14,694 nucleotides of DNA, taken from contig CAMNGO010000033.1 of the NCBI GenBank assembly GCA_946538445.1, forward strand, positions 1 to 14,694. The letters are read 5' to 3'. Source of the DNA: an uncultured Lachnospiraceae bacterium (GTDB lineage: Bacteria > Bacillota > Clostridia > Lachnospirales > Lachnospiraceae). Shown piece after piece: positions 6,003 to 13,193 of the stretch (the first letter of the stretch is position 1; the number at the start of each line of letters is the position of its first letter). The translations under genes were made by a program, and so were the position numbers. Below the pieces are notes generated by a model that was given only the letters and a program-made list of their open reading frames with translations, did not search any database and was not told the origin of the DNA.

Positions 6003-6030
6003 GCCGCAGGGATGTGGCCTTTTCTTTTCT
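6002..6030 (+). terminator. Intrinsic terminator after rpmH
   Basis: GGCCGCA (6002-6008) pairs with TGTGGCC (6013-6019) around a GGGA loop, a seven-pair GC-rich stem with one G:T. TTTTCTTTTCT follows immediately. The stem starts on the last base of the rpmH stop codon. Since rnpA has no evident promoter of its own, partial read-through would set a low rnpA to rpmH ratio (inference). Confidence 0.8.
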
Positions 6031-6068
6031 CATTTGTAATGATCTGGAAAAGGAAAGTGAGAAAGAGA

Positions 6069-6410
6069 GTGGGTAGATTTCAGTCTTTGAAGAAAAATAA
6101 GGATTTCCAGAGGGTCTACCGTCAGGGAAGATCCAGAGCGAACCGGACTTTTGTCATGTATATTCTGGAGAATGACATGGAAGAGAACCGCGTGGGGATA
6201 TCCGTAAACAAAAAAGTCGGGAACAGTATAGTCCGCCATCGCGTGACCAGGGTGATTCGTGAGGTCATGCGTCTTCACTGGGGAGACGTAGCGAGCGGAT
6301 ATGATATTGTTGTAGTTGCACGCAAACCAGCCATTGATTCGGGTTACGATAAGTATGAGCGTGCGTTATTGCATCTGTTGAAGTTACATCACATTTATAG
6401 GGATACGTAG
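6069..6410 (+). CDS. rnpA: Ribonuclease P protein component
   Basis: Protein cofactor of RNase P, which removes the 5' leader from pre-tRNA. From the GTG at 6069 it is 113 residues, close to the family norm: FQSLKKNKDFQRVYRQGRS at the N terminus, then the basic RNA-binding helix KKVGNSIVRHRVTRVIRE (48-65). The normally conserved RNR motif reads RHR here (56-58). The start is uncertain. ATG 6012 lies in the terminator hairpin and would add a hydrophobic tail encoded by its T-run; ATG 6039 has no ribosome binding site; GTG 6057 is too close to AAGGA. GTG 6069 has a split Shine-Dalgarno-like AAGGAAAGTGA at 6050-6060. It follows rpmH across a terminator and is 12 bases before yidD. Confidence 0.93.
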   Translation: MGRFQSLKKNKDFQRVYRQGRSRANRTFVMYILENDMEENRVGISVNKKVGNSIVRHRVTRVIREVMRLHWGDVASGYDIVVVARKPAIDSGYDKYERALLHLLKLHHIYRDT

Positions 6411-6422
6411 AAGAGGATTGAT

Positions 6423-6635
6423 ATGAAACAGATTTTTATCAAACTCATTGTATTTTATCAGAAGTATCTGTCAGCTCTTAAGGGAGGATCAACCTGCAAA
6501 TATATACCGACCTGTTCTCAGTATGCCATAGAAGCTATCGAGAAACACGGTGCCCTGAAAGGGGGGCTGCTTGCGGCCTGGAGGATTCTCAGATGTAATC
6601 CCTTTTCAAAAGGGGGTTTTGATCCGGTTCCCTAA
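6423..6635 (+). CDS. yidD: Membrane protein insertion efficiency factor YidD
   Basis: Small membrane-associated protein thought to help YidC insert proteins; its mechanism is not settled. The 70 residues carry an N-terminal amphipathic or hydrophobic helix (IFIKLIVFYQKYLSAL), the family signature CKYIPTCSQYAIEAI with the paired cysteines at about 25 and 31, and the C-terminal RILRCNPFSKGGFDPVP. The ATG at 6423 has AGAGGA five bases upstream (6412-6417). It sits between rnpA and yidC with gaps of 12 and 15 bases, the canonical position, and is surely co-transcribed with them. Confidence 0.97.
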   Translation: MKQIFIKLIVFYQKYLSALKGGSTCKYIPTCSQYAIEAIEKHGALKGGLLAAWRILRCNPFSKGGFDPVP

Positions 6636-6650
6636 TCAAGGAGGAAAACT

Positions 6651-7919
6651 ATGTTATTGACGCAGTCGACCACCCCGATCATCGGGTGGATCGCCACATT
6701 ACTGGGATACGTGATGGACTTGATCTTCCGTGCATTAAGCTCCGTCGGTATCGAGAATATTGGTCTCTGTATTATATTCTTTACCATTTTTGTTCGTTTG
6801 CTTCTCTTACCCCTGATGGTAAGCCAGCAGAAATTCCAGAAACTGAATGCTGTTATGCAGCCGGAGATCAATAAGATTCAGAAAAAATACCGTGGCAAGA
6901 AAGACGCTGTTTCCATGCAGAAACAGAACGATGAGATTAAGGCAGTCTACGAGAAGTACGGTACCAACACTACCGCAGGATGTCTTCAGATGTTTATCCA
7001 GCTGCCCATCATGTTCGCCTTATACCAGGTAATTCGTAAGATTCCTGCTTATATTCCTGAGGTTAAGGCACACTACATCGCAATCGTTAATTCGATATCC
7101 GGTCTGGACGGATTTGTTGCCAAATTAAACAAGGTTATTGAGGGCCTTGGCACTAACTATGTCAGGTCTATTGAAGCTAGTTCAAAAGTAGATTATATCA
7201 TCGATCAGATGACTTATTTTACCCAGGATGCCTGGGGAAAGCTGGCAGACGCCTTCCCGTCCGCATCCTCCGTGATTACCCAGCATTCCGGCCGTATCAT
7301 CGACATGAACAATTTTGTTGCCGGAATCAACATATCACAGACACCGGGATTTCATCCGTCCATCTATTGGATCATCCCTATTCTGGCCGGATTATTCCAG
7401 TTCCTGTCTGCTAAAACCATGCCTCAGCCATCACAGAATGCCGGGGATTCCGCAGCAAGCATGACAAAGAGTATGACCACGATTATGCCTCTTATGTCGG
7501 TCTACTTCTGTCTGATCATGCCTGTAGGTATCGGTATCTACTGGATTACCAGTGCAATCCTGCAGCTGATCCAGCAGCTGGTTCTCAACAAATATTTCGA
7601 CAGAGTCGATATGGACAAGCTGGTGGAGAAGAACCTTGAAAAAGCAGCCAAGAAAAAAGCCAGCGGTAAGAAATCCTTAACCGAACGTCTTGCCGGTGCT
7701 ATGGGGAATAAAGAACCCGAAGATGACGGAGTGAGAATTACCAGCGAATACAGCCAGTACCGCACCATCCGTGGCAATGCTGCCATCAAGGCAAAAACTT
7801 ACCGAAACCCCAATGAGGGCAAGCAGATCAATTATGAGAATCTTGGCGAGATCGGTAAAGCTGCATACAGTGTTCAGGAATTAGACAGGAAGAGCAACTC
7901 TAAGGGAGGAAAGCAGTGA
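6651..7919 (+). CDS. yidC: YidC/Oxa1 membrane protein insertase
   Basis: Inserts and folds membrane proteins alone or with the Sec translocon. Hydrophobic segments lie near residues 12-30, 36-56, 113-130, 237-254 and 277-312, fitting the five-helix Oxa1 core. The conserved groove arginine is in FVRLLLLPL (Arg49). The cytoplasmic helical hairpin 57-105 (PEINKIQKKY) is typical. Two parts are longer than in Bacillus SpoIIIJ (about 260 residues): a loop of roughly 105 residues, predicted extracellular, between helices 3 and 4 (131-236), and a basic cytoplasmic tail of about 110 residues (313-422). There is no lipoprotein signal peptide. AAGGAGG (6638-6644) is six bases before the ATG. The stop overlaps the jag start. 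Confidence 0.97.
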   Translation: MLLTQSTTPIIGWIATLLGYVMDLIFRALSSVGIENIGLCIIFFTIFVRLLLLPLMVSQQKFQKLNAVMQPEINKIQKKYRGKKDAVSMQKQNDEIKAVYEKYGTNTTAGCLQMFIQLPIMFALYQVIRKIPAYIPEVKAHYIAIVNSISGLDGFVAKLNKVIEGLGTNYVRSIEASSKVDYIIDQMTYFTQDAWGKLADAFPSASSVITQHSGRIIDMNNFVAGINISQTPGFHPSIYWIIPILAGLFQFLSAKTMPQPSQNAGDSAASMTKSMTTIMPLMSVYFCLIMPVGIGIYWITSAILQLIQQLVLNKYFDRVDMDKLVEKNLEKAAKKKASGKKSLTERLAGAMGNKEPEDDGVRITSEYSQYRTIRGNAAIKAKTYRNPNEGKQINYENLGEIGKAAYSVQELDRKSNSKGGKQ

Positions 7920-8551
7920 TGGAAATAATGGAATTTAAGGGTAAAACCGTTGCGGAAGCCATCACAACGGCTACTCTTGAGCTTGGAATTCCAAGCGATC
8001 AGCTTAATTATGAAGTGATAGATTCAGGCAGCGCAGGATTTCTCGGTTTGTTTAATGTAAAACCGGCAGTGATCCGTGTGAATATGGAGAAATCTTTGCT
8101 TGAGAAGACACAGGAATTCTGTGATGAATTATTTGCTGCCATGAAGGTGGAGACTAACGTGGCGATTGATTTTAAAGAAGAAGAGAACCTGATGAACATT
8201 GATCTGTCCGGTCCGGATATGGGTATCCTCATCGGTAAGAGAGGACAGACTCTTGATTCTCTTCAATATCTGATCAGCCTGTTTGTAAACCGCGAGAGTG
8301 AGTCCTACATCCGTGTGAAACTGGATACGGAGAACTATCGTGAGAGAAGAAAGGCCACTTTGGAGAAATTAGCCAAGAAGATTGCCTACTCTGTAAAGAG
8401 AAGCAAGAAAACGGTTTCTCTGGAGCCAATGAATCCTTATGAGAGAAGAGTGATTCATTCCACCCTTCAGAATGACAAATATGTCTACACGAAGAGTGAG
8501 GGAGAAGAGCCATATCGCCGTGTGGTTATCATGCTGAAAAAGGATAGATAA
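7919..8551 (+). CDS. khpB: RNA-binding protein KhpB (Jag/SpoIIIJ-associated)
   Basis: Cytoplasmic RNA-binding protein; in Gram-positive bacteria KhpB partners KhpA and affects cell division and envelope synthesis. The 210 residues contain the Jag N-terminal domain (1-55, with the hallmark GSAGFLGLF at 37-45), a KH domain with its GxxG loop as GKRG (106-109), and an R3H domain at about 140-207 with the Arg-x3-His in ERRVIH (Arg176, His180). I chose the ATG at 7919, which shares its A with the yidC TGA stop; the GTG at 7916 is in frame and has a slightly better spacing to GGGAGG (7904-7909). Coupling to yidC, the classical spoIIIJ-jag pair, suggests co-translation. A strong terminator follows. 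Confidence 0.96.
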   Translation: MEIMEFKGKTVAEAITTATLELGIPSDQLNYEVIDSGSAGFLGLFNVKPAVIRVNMEKSLLEKTQEFCDELFAAMKVETNVAIDFKEEENLMNIDLSGPDMGILIGKRGQTLDSLQYLISLFVNRESESYIRVKLDTENYRERRKATLEKLAKKIAYSVKRSKKTVSLEPMNPYERRVIHSTLQNDKYVYTKSEGEEPYRRVVIMLKKDR

Positions 8552-8562
8552 TTAGCAAAAGT

Positions 8563-8608
8563 GAGGGTGTTTAAAAATTCAGATTGAATTTTTAGACATC
8601 CTCTTTTT
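8563..8608 (+). terminator. Strong intrinsic terminator after jag
   Basis: Bases 8563-8581 pair with 8585-8603 over 19 consecutive positions (two G:T pairs) around a three-base GAT loop, followed by TTTTT (8604-8608). The base of the stem is GC-rich (GAGGGTGT with ACATCCTC). It ends only 16 bases before the mnmE ATG, so mnmE must rely on read-through or on a promoter inside or upstream of jag. Confidence 0.85.
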
Positions 8609-8624
8609 AACAGGAAGAAAGCCT

Positions 8625-10013
8625 ATGATTAAAGAATATGATACCATCGCCGCCATAGCTACTTCGGTATCCAACGCCGGGATCGGAAAGATCAGAGTCA
8701 GTGGCGGGGAGGCGATTAGAATACTTGATGAGATATTCGAGCCCTACACCCCCAGATACGGTAACGGATATTGGCCAAGCCATAAGGTTTATTTTGGAAA
8801 TGTGGTGGATGAAGGCGAGATTATTGATGAGTGCATCGTACTGGTGATGAAGGCTCCCAACTCTTATACACGGGAGGACGTGGTGGAGTTTGACTGTCAT
8901 GGCGGAGTACATGTGGTATACCAGGTTTTAAGCCTTATCCTGAGACATGGGGCCAGAGCAGCTGAACCGGGAGAGTTCACCAAACGGGGATTCCTGAACG
9001 GAAGGATAGATCTGTCTCAGGCAGAGGCTGTCATGCAGCTTATCGAATCAAAAAATGAGGCTTCCAGGAAGAATTCCATCCGGCAGATTAAAGGAAATAT
9101 TGCAGAGAAGATCCGTCCTGTCAGAGAGCAGATTCTCTATGAGATTGCTCATATCGAATCTGCTCTGGATGATCCGGAACATATCAGCTTAGACGGGTAT
9201 GGAGAGCATCTTCTGACATTGGATCAGAGCTGGATAGACCAGGTGGAAAAAATGCTTTCCACTTATGATGACGGACGGTATATTACCGAGGGAATCCGTA
9301 CCTGTATCGTCGGAAAGCCAAACGCCGGAAAATCCTCCTTCCTAAATGTGTTATTGGGTGAGGAGAGAGCCATCGTGACGGAGGTTGCAGGAACCACCAG
9401 AGATACTCTGGAGGAGTCTGTCACCATCGACGGGATCACATTGAATATCATTGACACGGCGGGAATTCGGGATACCGATGATACGGTGGAGAAGATCGGT
9501 GTGGAGAGAGCCCGGAAAGAGATAGAACATGCAGACCTGGTACTGTTTCTTATTGATATGGCAAACGGAATCCAGGAGGAGGATATCCTTATTTTCCGGG
9601 AAATCAAAGAGAAGAAAAAGATGATTCTACTCAACAAGATGGATATCGGGGAAACATTTTCCATGGATTCCCTTCGGGACTATGTGGAAGATGATACTCC
9701 TTGTATCACGATTTCTGCCAAATACAGACAGGGCATCGATCTTTTTACGAAAGAGTTAAAAAAGATGATGTTTCATGGTACAATAGATGAAAAACAGGAC
9801 TTTTACCTCACCAATGCAAGGCATAAAAATGCTTTGGAAGAGGCTCTGAAGAGTCTTCGTATGGTACGTGGGAGCATCCTTGATCAGATGCCGGAGGACT
9901 TTTTTACCATCGATCTCATGAATGCCTATGAGATGCTTGGATCTATTCTGGGTGAGTCGGTGGGAGAGGACCTGATCGAGGAGATCTTCTCTAAGTTCTG
10001 TACCGGAAAATGA
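8625..10013 (+). CDS. mnmE: tRNA modification GTPase MnmE
   Basis: With MnmG, MnmE adds an (carboxymethyl)aminomethyl group to C5 of wobble uridine in tRNAs reading NNA/NNG codons; it supplies the folate-binding and GTPase parts. The 462 residues show the N-terminal folate domain (DTIAAIATSVSNAGIGKIRVSG), the central helical domain with the inserted G domain, G1 GKPNAGKS (230-237), G2 AGTTRDT (255-261), G3 DTAG (277-280), G4 NKMD (337-340) and G5 SAK (364-366). The catalytic C-terminal Cys-x-Gly-Lys is CTGK (459-462) where the usual form is CIGK. The ATG has AGGAAG (8612-8617) seven bases upstream. It lies just behind the jag terminator and 36 bases ahead of mnmG, its partner. Confidence 0.98.
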   Translation: MIKEYDTIAAIATSVSNAGIGKIRVSGGEAIRILDEIFEPYTPRYGNGYWPSHKVYFGNVVDEGEIIDECIVLVMKAPNSYTREDVVEFDCHGGVHVVYQVLSLILRHGARAAEPGEFTKRGFLNGRIDLSQAEAVMQLIESKNEASRKNSIRQIKGNIAEKIRPVREQILYEIAHIESALDDPEHISLDGYGEHLLTLDQSWIDQVEKMLSTYDDGRYITEGIRTCIVGKPNAGKSSFLNVLLGEERAIVTEVAGTTRDTLEESVTIDGITLNIIDTAGIRDTDDTVEKIGVERARKEIEHADLVLFLIDMANGIQEEDILIFREIKEKKKMILLNKMDIGETFSMDSLRDYVEDDTPCITISAKYRQGIDLFTKELKKMMFHGTIDEKQDFYLTNARHKNALEEALKSLRMVRGSILDQMPEDFFTIDLMNAYEMLGSILGESVGEDLIEEIFSKFCTGK

Positions 10014-10049
10014 TGTGACTGGGATAAGATGACCCGGGGAGTATATATT

Positions 10050-11930
10050 ATGAGAAACGTGGAAGAGTATTATGATATCGTGGTAGTCGGAGCAGGTCAT
10101 GCGGGCTGCGAAGCAGCATTGGCAGCGGCACGGCTTGGTTGTGAAACCATCCTTTTTACGATTAGTATGAATAGTGTGGCGATGATGCCCTGTAATCCCA
10201 ATATAGGAGGAAGCTCCAAGGGGCATCTGGTAAGAGAAATTGACGCTCTGGGCGGTGAGATGGGAAAAAATATCGATAAAACCTATATACAGTCCAGGAT
10301 GCTGAACCGCTCGAAAGGTCCGGCTGTCCATTCTTTGCGCGCACAGGCAGATAAAGATGCTTATTCCATGACCATGAGATATACTCTGCAGAACACAGAC
10401 CATCTGACTCTAAGACAGGCTGAGGTAACGGAATTGATGGTGGAAGACGGGATTATTACCGGTGTGAAGACCCATTCCGGAGCAATCTATCATGCAAAAG
10501 CGGTCGTATTAGCCACAGGAACCTATCTTAAAGCCCGTTGTCTCTATGGAGATGTGGTGAATTATACGGGTCCCAATGGTCTTCAGGCAGCCAATGGACT
10601 CAGTCAGTCTCTTCGGGATCATGGAGTTGAATTGTACCGTTTTAAGACAGGAACCCCTGCCAGGATTGATAAAAGAAGTGTTGATTTTTCCGTTATGGAA
10701 GAGCAGACCGGTGATGAGAAGATTGTCCCATTCAGCTTTACCAATAAAGAGGATGACATCCGCCGCGATCAGATTTCATGTTGGTTGACCTATACTAATG
10801 AGAAAACCCATGATATTATCCGGGCGAATCTCGACCGTTCTCCTTTATACTCAGGTATGATTGAGGGAACCGGACCCAGATATTGTCCTTCCATTGAAGA
10901 TAAAGTGGTACGCTTTTCCGATAAGAACCGTCACCAGCTTTTTATCGAGCCGGAAGGTGAGTTTACCAATGAGATGTATGTGGGCGGGATGAGCAGTTCT
11001 TTGCCGGAGGATGTTCAATATGCCATGTACCGCACAGTGAAAGGACTGGAAAACGTAAAGATTATCCGAAATGCCTATGCCATCGAATATGATTGTATAA
11101 ATCCTAATCAACTAAAATCCACCTTGGAATTTAAAAAAATCTCCGGACTGTTCAGCGGTGGGCAGTTTAACGGAAGTTCCGGTTATGAGGAAGCTGCTGC
11201 TCAGGGACTGATTGCCGGAGTGAATGCAGCTTTGCAATGTCTTGGCAGAGAGCAGATTATCCTGGACCGTTCCCAGGCATATATAGGAGTTCTCATTGAT
11301 GATCTTGTTACCAAAGAAAATCATGAGCCTTATCGTATGATGACATCAAGAGCGGAGTATCGTCTGTTACTTCGTCAGGACAATGCGGATATAAGATTGA
11401 CGGAGATTGGATATAGGATTGGACTTATTGATGAAGTTCGATATGAGAAATTCTTAAGGAAAAAAGAACAGATATCAGAGGAAATCGAACGTCTGAAGAG
11501 TTCGAATATCGGGGCGAATAAAGCGGTGCAGGCCCTTCTGGAAAGCTACGGATCTACACCTTTAAAGACTTCCACTACTCTGGCAGATCTTCTTAGAAGA
11601 CCGGAGCTTGACTATGAAAAACTGGCTCCCATTGATCCCGACAGACCTGTGCTGGATGAAGAAGTGATTGAACAAGTCACAATTGACTTAAAATATGAAG
11701 GTTATATCAGTAGGCAGATGAAGCAGGTGGAACAGTTTAAAAAGCAGGAAAACCGCTTGATTCCTGACGATATCAGATATGAAGATATCAAAAACCTCAG
11801 AATAGAAGCTGTTCAGAAACTGAATCAGATCAGGCCTCATTCTATTGGGCAGGCATCCAGAATCTCCGGGGTATCTCCTTCTGATCTTTCTGTCCTGGTG
11901 GTGTATCTGCATCAGATGAAATATAGGTAG
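10050..11930 (+). CDS. mnmG: tRNA uridine-5-carboxymethylaminomethyl modification enzyme MnmG
   Basis: FAD-dependent partner of MnmE (also GidA) in wobble-uridine modification. At 626 residues it has full family length. Visible are the Rossmann motif GAGHAG (14-19), the PCNPNIGGSSKGHLVREIDALGG block with Cys48, LATGTYLKA, TGTPARID, and GPRYCPSIEDKVVRF with the second conserved cysteine. The C-terminal helical domain ends with the usual SIGQASRISGVSPSDLSVL. I chose the ATG at 10050, which has GGGGAG (10036-10041) eight bases upstream; the ATG at 10029 adds seven residues without a good ribosome binding site. The stop TAG abuts the first in-frame ATG of rsmG with no gap. Confidence 0.98.
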   Translation: MRNVEEYYDIVVVGAGHAGCEAALAAARLGCETILFTISMNSVAMMPCNPNIGGSSKGHLVREIDALGGEMGKNIDKTYIQSRMLNRSKGPAVHSLRAQADKDAYSMTMRYTLQNTDHLTLRQAEVTELMVEDGIITGVKTHSGAIYHAKAVVLATGTYLKARCLYGDVVNYTGPNGLQAANGLSQSLRDHGVELYRFKTGTPARIDKRSVDFSVMEEQTGDEKIVPFSFTNKEDDIRRDQISCWLTYTNEKTHDIIRANLDRSPLYSGMIEGTGPRYCPSIEDKVVRFSDKNRHQLFIEPEGEFTNEMYVGGMSSSLPEDVQYAMYRTVKGLENVKIIRNAYAIEYDCINPNQLKSTLEFKKISGLFSGGQFNGSSGYEEAAAQGLIAGVNAALQCLGREQIILDRSQAYIGVLIDDLVTKENHEPYRMMTSRAEYRLLLRQDNADIRLTEIGYRIGLIDEVRYEKFLRKKEQISEEIERLKSSNIGANKAVQALLESYGSTPLKTSTTLADLLRRPELDYEKLAPIDPDRPVLDEEVIEQVTIDLKYEGYISRQMKQVEQFKKQENRLIPDDIRYEDIKNLRIEAVQKLNQIRPHSIGQASRISGVSPSDLSVLVVYLHQMKYR

Positions 11931-12686
11931 ATGAGTATGATGGACCAATATACAGAGTATAAAGAGAATACTTCCTTTCAGATTAAACTAAAAGAGGAAA
12001 TGAAACATATCGATATAATTCTATCTGACGCGCAACTTAGACAATTTGATCAATTCTATCAGATGATGATCGAGAAGAACAAAGTGATGAATTTAACGGC
12101 CATCACCCAGGAAGAAGAAGTAATCCGCAAACATTTTGTGGATAGCTTATCCTGTGTTAAAGTATGTCGGGTGGATAAAGTGAAATCCATTATTGATATA
12201 GGAACCGGTGCCGGTTTTCCCGGTATTCCTTTGAAAATCGTTTATCCCGAGATTAATTTCCTATTGGTTGATTCCCTAAAAAAAAGAATCAGTTTTCTGG
12301 AGGATGTAATCCATGCGCTGAATCTGAATAAGATTAAAGCAGTTCATGGAAGGGCAGAAGATCTGGCAAGACAAAAAAATTATCGGTCACATTTTGATCT
12401 GTGTGTTTCAAGAGCTGTGGCGAATCTTAGTACTTTGACAGAATACTGCATTCCCTTTGTAAAAGTAGGTGGATATTTTATATCCTATAAATCTCAGAAG
12501 GGAAAAGAAGAGTTAGAGATGGCAGAAAATTGCTTCCGGATCCTTGGATGTTCCATAGAAGAAGCCTGCGAATTTCAATTGGAGGGAGAAGATGCTGAAC
12601 GTCTGCTCCTTAAGATTCGAAAAGACAGGGCAACCAACAAAGCATATCCAAGAAAGAGTGGTGTGCCATCGAAAGATCCTTTATAA
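11931..12686 (+). CDS. rsmG: 16S rRNA (guanine-527-N7)-methyltransferase RsmG
   Basis: Methylates N7 of G527 in 16S rRNA using S-adenosylmethionine; loss gives low-level streptomycin resistance in several bacteria. The protein shows MNLTAITQEEEVIRKHFVDSL (53-73), the SAM motif GTGAGFPGIP (91-100), VSRAVANL (159-166) and the family's C-terminal YPRKSGVPSKDPL. From the first ATG it is 251 residues, somewhat longer than the usual 240. Several in-frame ATGs exist: 11931 directly follows the mnmG stop, but the weak AGGT at 11925-11928 suits 11937 better (8 bases) and 11940 less well (11 bases), so the start is uncertain by a few residues. The mnmE-mnmG-rsmG order is standard. Confidence 0.97.
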   Translation: MSMMDQYTEYKENTSFQIKLKEEMKHIDIILSDAQLRQFDQFYQMMIEKNKVMNLTAITQEEEVIRKHFVDSLSCVKVCRVDKVKSIIDIGTGAGFPGIPLKIVYPEINFLLVDSLKKRISFLEDVIHALNLNKIKAVHGRAEDLARQKNYRSHFDLCVSRAVANLSTLTEYCIPFVKVGGYFISYKSQKGKEELEMAENCFRILGCSIEEACEFQLEGEDAERLLLKIRKDRATNKAYPRKSGVPSKDPL

Positions 12687-12690
12687 TAAT

Positions 12691-12717
12691 TTGAAGTTTA
12701 TAACGATACTTTATAAG
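12691..12717 (+). promoter_or_regulatory. Weak promoter candidate before the coiled-coil gene and argS
   Basis: TTGAAG (12691-12696) and TATAAG (12712-12717) with a short 15-base spacer, in an AT-rich gap of about 70 bases. The gap also holds three copies of TTTATAA (12680-12686, 12697-12703, 12710-12716). No terminator is seen after rsmG, so read-through from upstream is equally possible. Confidence 0.25.
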
Positions 12718-12758
12718 AATACTATGGTATCTATTAAGAGTCAGAGGAGGTTAAGTTG

Positions 12759-13193
12759 ATGAGCAAGAAAGAAAACCCATCCGACAATCCGCTGTCCTTT
12801 AAAGAGGAAACTAATTATAAAAACAGAATCTTGGTATTTCATGATCGATTAAAAAGACATCTTACTTCAGAATATGCTTTTTTAAATGAGAGAAAGGATG
12901 CTCTAGAGAGTGAAGTCACAGAAATGAGATTTGAGTTAGAGCAAAAAGATAAGAAACTATTCAAATCAAATGATCAGAAAGATACCCGTCATTTTTTCTC
13001 CCCCCTAAGTCTGGTTGGAAATGAAGAAAACCATAAAGATGAGAGAGTTAAACAACTGACTGCCGATGTGAATCGGATAGAAAATAATATAGAACAATAT
13101 GATACAAAGATGAGAGAAATTCAGGAATTTCTGGTTGAGATTGATCGCATCCAGGAAGAAATGGAACTTCGGAAAACAGGAGACAAGTCATGA
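12759..13193 (+). CDS. Unrecognised coiled-coil protein upstream of argS
   Basis: I do not recognise this gene. The ATG at 12759 has an excellent AGAGGAGG (12743-12750) eight bases upstream; a TTG codon directly before it is not needed. The 144-residue product is charged and soluble-looking, with no signal peptide or membrane segment. Two stretches look like coiled coil by their Leu/Ile/Val and Glu/Lys patterning, about 28-67 and 93-138. They are separated by a polar linker (68-92) with a small hydrophobic patch, FFSPLSLVG. Strong ribosome binding site, coherent coiled-coil pattern and a four-base overlap with argS (ATGA, 13190-13193) argue that it is a real gene translated together with argS. 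Function is unknown; a scaffold or cytoskeletal-type role would be guesswork. Confidence 0.85.
   Translation: MSKKENPSDNPLSFKEETNYKNRILVFHDRLKRHLTSEYAFLNERKDALESEVTEMRFELEQKDKKLFKSNDQKDTRHFFSPLSLVGNEENHKDERVKQLTADVNRIENNIEQYDTKMREIQEFLVEIDRIQEEMELRKTGDKS

Noticed and set aside
6012..6041. Upstream ATG codons (6012, 6039) as rnpA starts.
   Set aside because: 6012 lies in the terminator hairpin and encodes a tail from its T-run; 6039 has no Shine-Dalgarno. The family N terminus begins near the SLKKNKDFQ block, fitting GTG 6069.
9756..10403. A 215-codon minus-strand frame bridging mnmE and mnmG.
   Set aside because: It crosses two strongly supported genes and their intergenic ribosome binding site, and has no recognisable protein features.
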